Part shown: positions 5,327 through 5,544 of the stretch, one piece after another
Layout of the letters: every line of letters begins with the position of its first letter
Position numbering within the stretch: the stretch's first letter is position 1
From: Methanoculleus marisnigri
GTDB taxonomy: Archaea; Halobacteriota; Methanomicrobia; Methanomicrobiales; Methanoculleaceae
Reading direction: 5' to 3'
Assembly (NCBI GenBank): GCA_002503885.1
Contig: DASQ01000076.1
Location: forward strand, 24,123-29,666
DNA: 5,544 nucleotides
Made by a program: the position numbers and the translations under genes
Notes under the pieces: generated by a model
What the model saw: the letters and a program-made list of their open reading frames with translations, nothing else
The model's database searches: none
Told to the model about the DNA's origin: nothing

Positions 5327-5469
5327 CTGGAGACGTTTGCCGCGAGGGGACTTATGGGTAGTGATCGGTGAGTGGGAGGGGAGCGGCTCAGGGGGTGAAA
5401 GGGCGTGGAGTATTTTCGGGAGAGATGGCTGGGCCGTGTCCCCCTCGGTTGCGACCAGTGGAGGTCATA
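5327..5469. other. Non-coding region upstream of coaD, G-rich on plus strand
   Basis: No gene is credible here. The plus strand is purine- and G-rich, so the strand that coaD's message would resemble is C-rich, as in the leader of the DHH gene at the other end. G-tracts at 5374-5376, 5378-5381, 5391-5395 and 5401-5403 form a weak quadruplex pattern with one 9-base loop. Confidence 0.5.
5351..5356 (-). promoter_or_regulatory. Weak TATA-like element upstream of coaD
   Basis: CATAAG on the minus strand is centred about 27 bases before the coaD ATG, which would suit a leaderless transcript and explain the absent ribosome-binding site. A second candidate, AAAATACT at 5416-5409 with CCG before it, would give a C-rich leader of about 60 bases. 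Both are low-confidence readings. Confidence 0.25.
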
Positions 5470-5510
5470 CGCTGGAAAAGCTCCATACAGTGGACCGTGG
5501 GAGTATCGCC
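5470..5510 (-). repeat. Interspersed repeat, right copy (20-bp exact core at 5491-5510)
   Basis: The reverse complement of 5491-5510 is identical over 20 bases to 37-56, and looser similarity extends inward to about 5470. In the orientation of coaD it lies 164 bases upstream of the start codon and points toward the gene, mirroring the left copy. The core has no obvious internal dyad symmetry, so it is not a simple operator palindrome. Confidence 0.8.
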
Positions 5511-5513
5511 ATA

Positions 5514-5540
5514 GGGGAGAGGGGCTGACGGGGAGGGGGG
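5514..5540 (+). other. Four-tract G-quadruplex motif
   Basis: Four G-runs of 4, 4, 4 and 6 bases occur at 5514-5517, 5521-5524, 5530-5533 and 5535-5540, separated by loops of 3, 5 and 1 bases. This satisfies the usual definition of a stable intramolecular G-quadruplex on the plus strand. It starts 3 bases outside the repeat core. Whether it belongs to the repeat or to a neighbouring gene's flank cannot be seen. Confidence 0.55.
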
Positions 5541-5544
5541 AGCA

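Noticed and set aside
37..5510. Terminal inverted repeats of a transposon or integrated element
   Set aside because: No transposase, integrase or accessory gene lies between the copies; the contents are housekeeping genes of uniform composition, and no target-site duplication was found.

Overview
The window looks like a piece of a high-GC methanogenic euryarchaeon, most likely Methanomicrobiales and Methanoculleus-like. This rests on archaeal-only or archaeal-type proteins: a NAC homologue with a C-terminal UBA domain, a DHH/RecJ-like nuclease, an archaeosine-type PUA protein, an archaeal-type CoaD, and a two-gene pyrBI with separate regulatory subunit. Promoters also look archaeal (TATA-like boxes), and genes are packed with ATGA overlaps. 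The genus is inferred from general resemblance, not from a search.

Layout. Bases 1-227 are non-coding. They hold a GC hairpin (11-32), one copy of a repeat (37-76) and a strikingly G-poor, C-rich leader with a TATA-like box at 202-209. A plus-strand cluster of four genes follows: a DHH phosphoesterase (228-1631), a PUA protein embedded in its 3' end (GTG at 1576, to 2073), NAC (2055-2396) and a SAM methyltransferase of the tRNA m1A type (2393-3118). All four overlap, so they are probably co-transcribed, and they link a DNA/RNA nuclease to tRNA and nascent-chain functions. A small minus-strand gene for a 61-residue protein with two matching four-cysteine knuckles (3126-3311) converges on the methyltransferase gene with a 7-base gap.

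The 203-base region 3312-3514 lies between that small gene and pyrB. It contains possible promoters and a long imperfect hairpin that abuts the pyrB ribosome-binding site. pyrB (3515-4411) and pyrI (4408-4875) overlap by ATGA and encode the catalytic and regulatory subunits of aspartate transcarbamoylase. coaD (4868-5326, minus) encodes phosphopantetheine adenylyltransferase and overlaps the pyrI tail by 8 bases.

Bases 5327-5544 are non-coding and G-rich on the plus strand. They carry the second repeat copy (5470-5510) and a four-tract G-quadruplex motif (5514-5540).

Most of the window is ordinary housekeeping. The parts worth a second look are non-coding: the same 20-bp core lies at nearly the same distance (171 and 164 bases) and in the same orientation upstream of the two outermost genes, and pyrBI has a structured leader. 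The small duplicated-cysteine protein is the least understood gene. I see no CRISPR array, mobile element, tRNA or rRNA, and no defence system.
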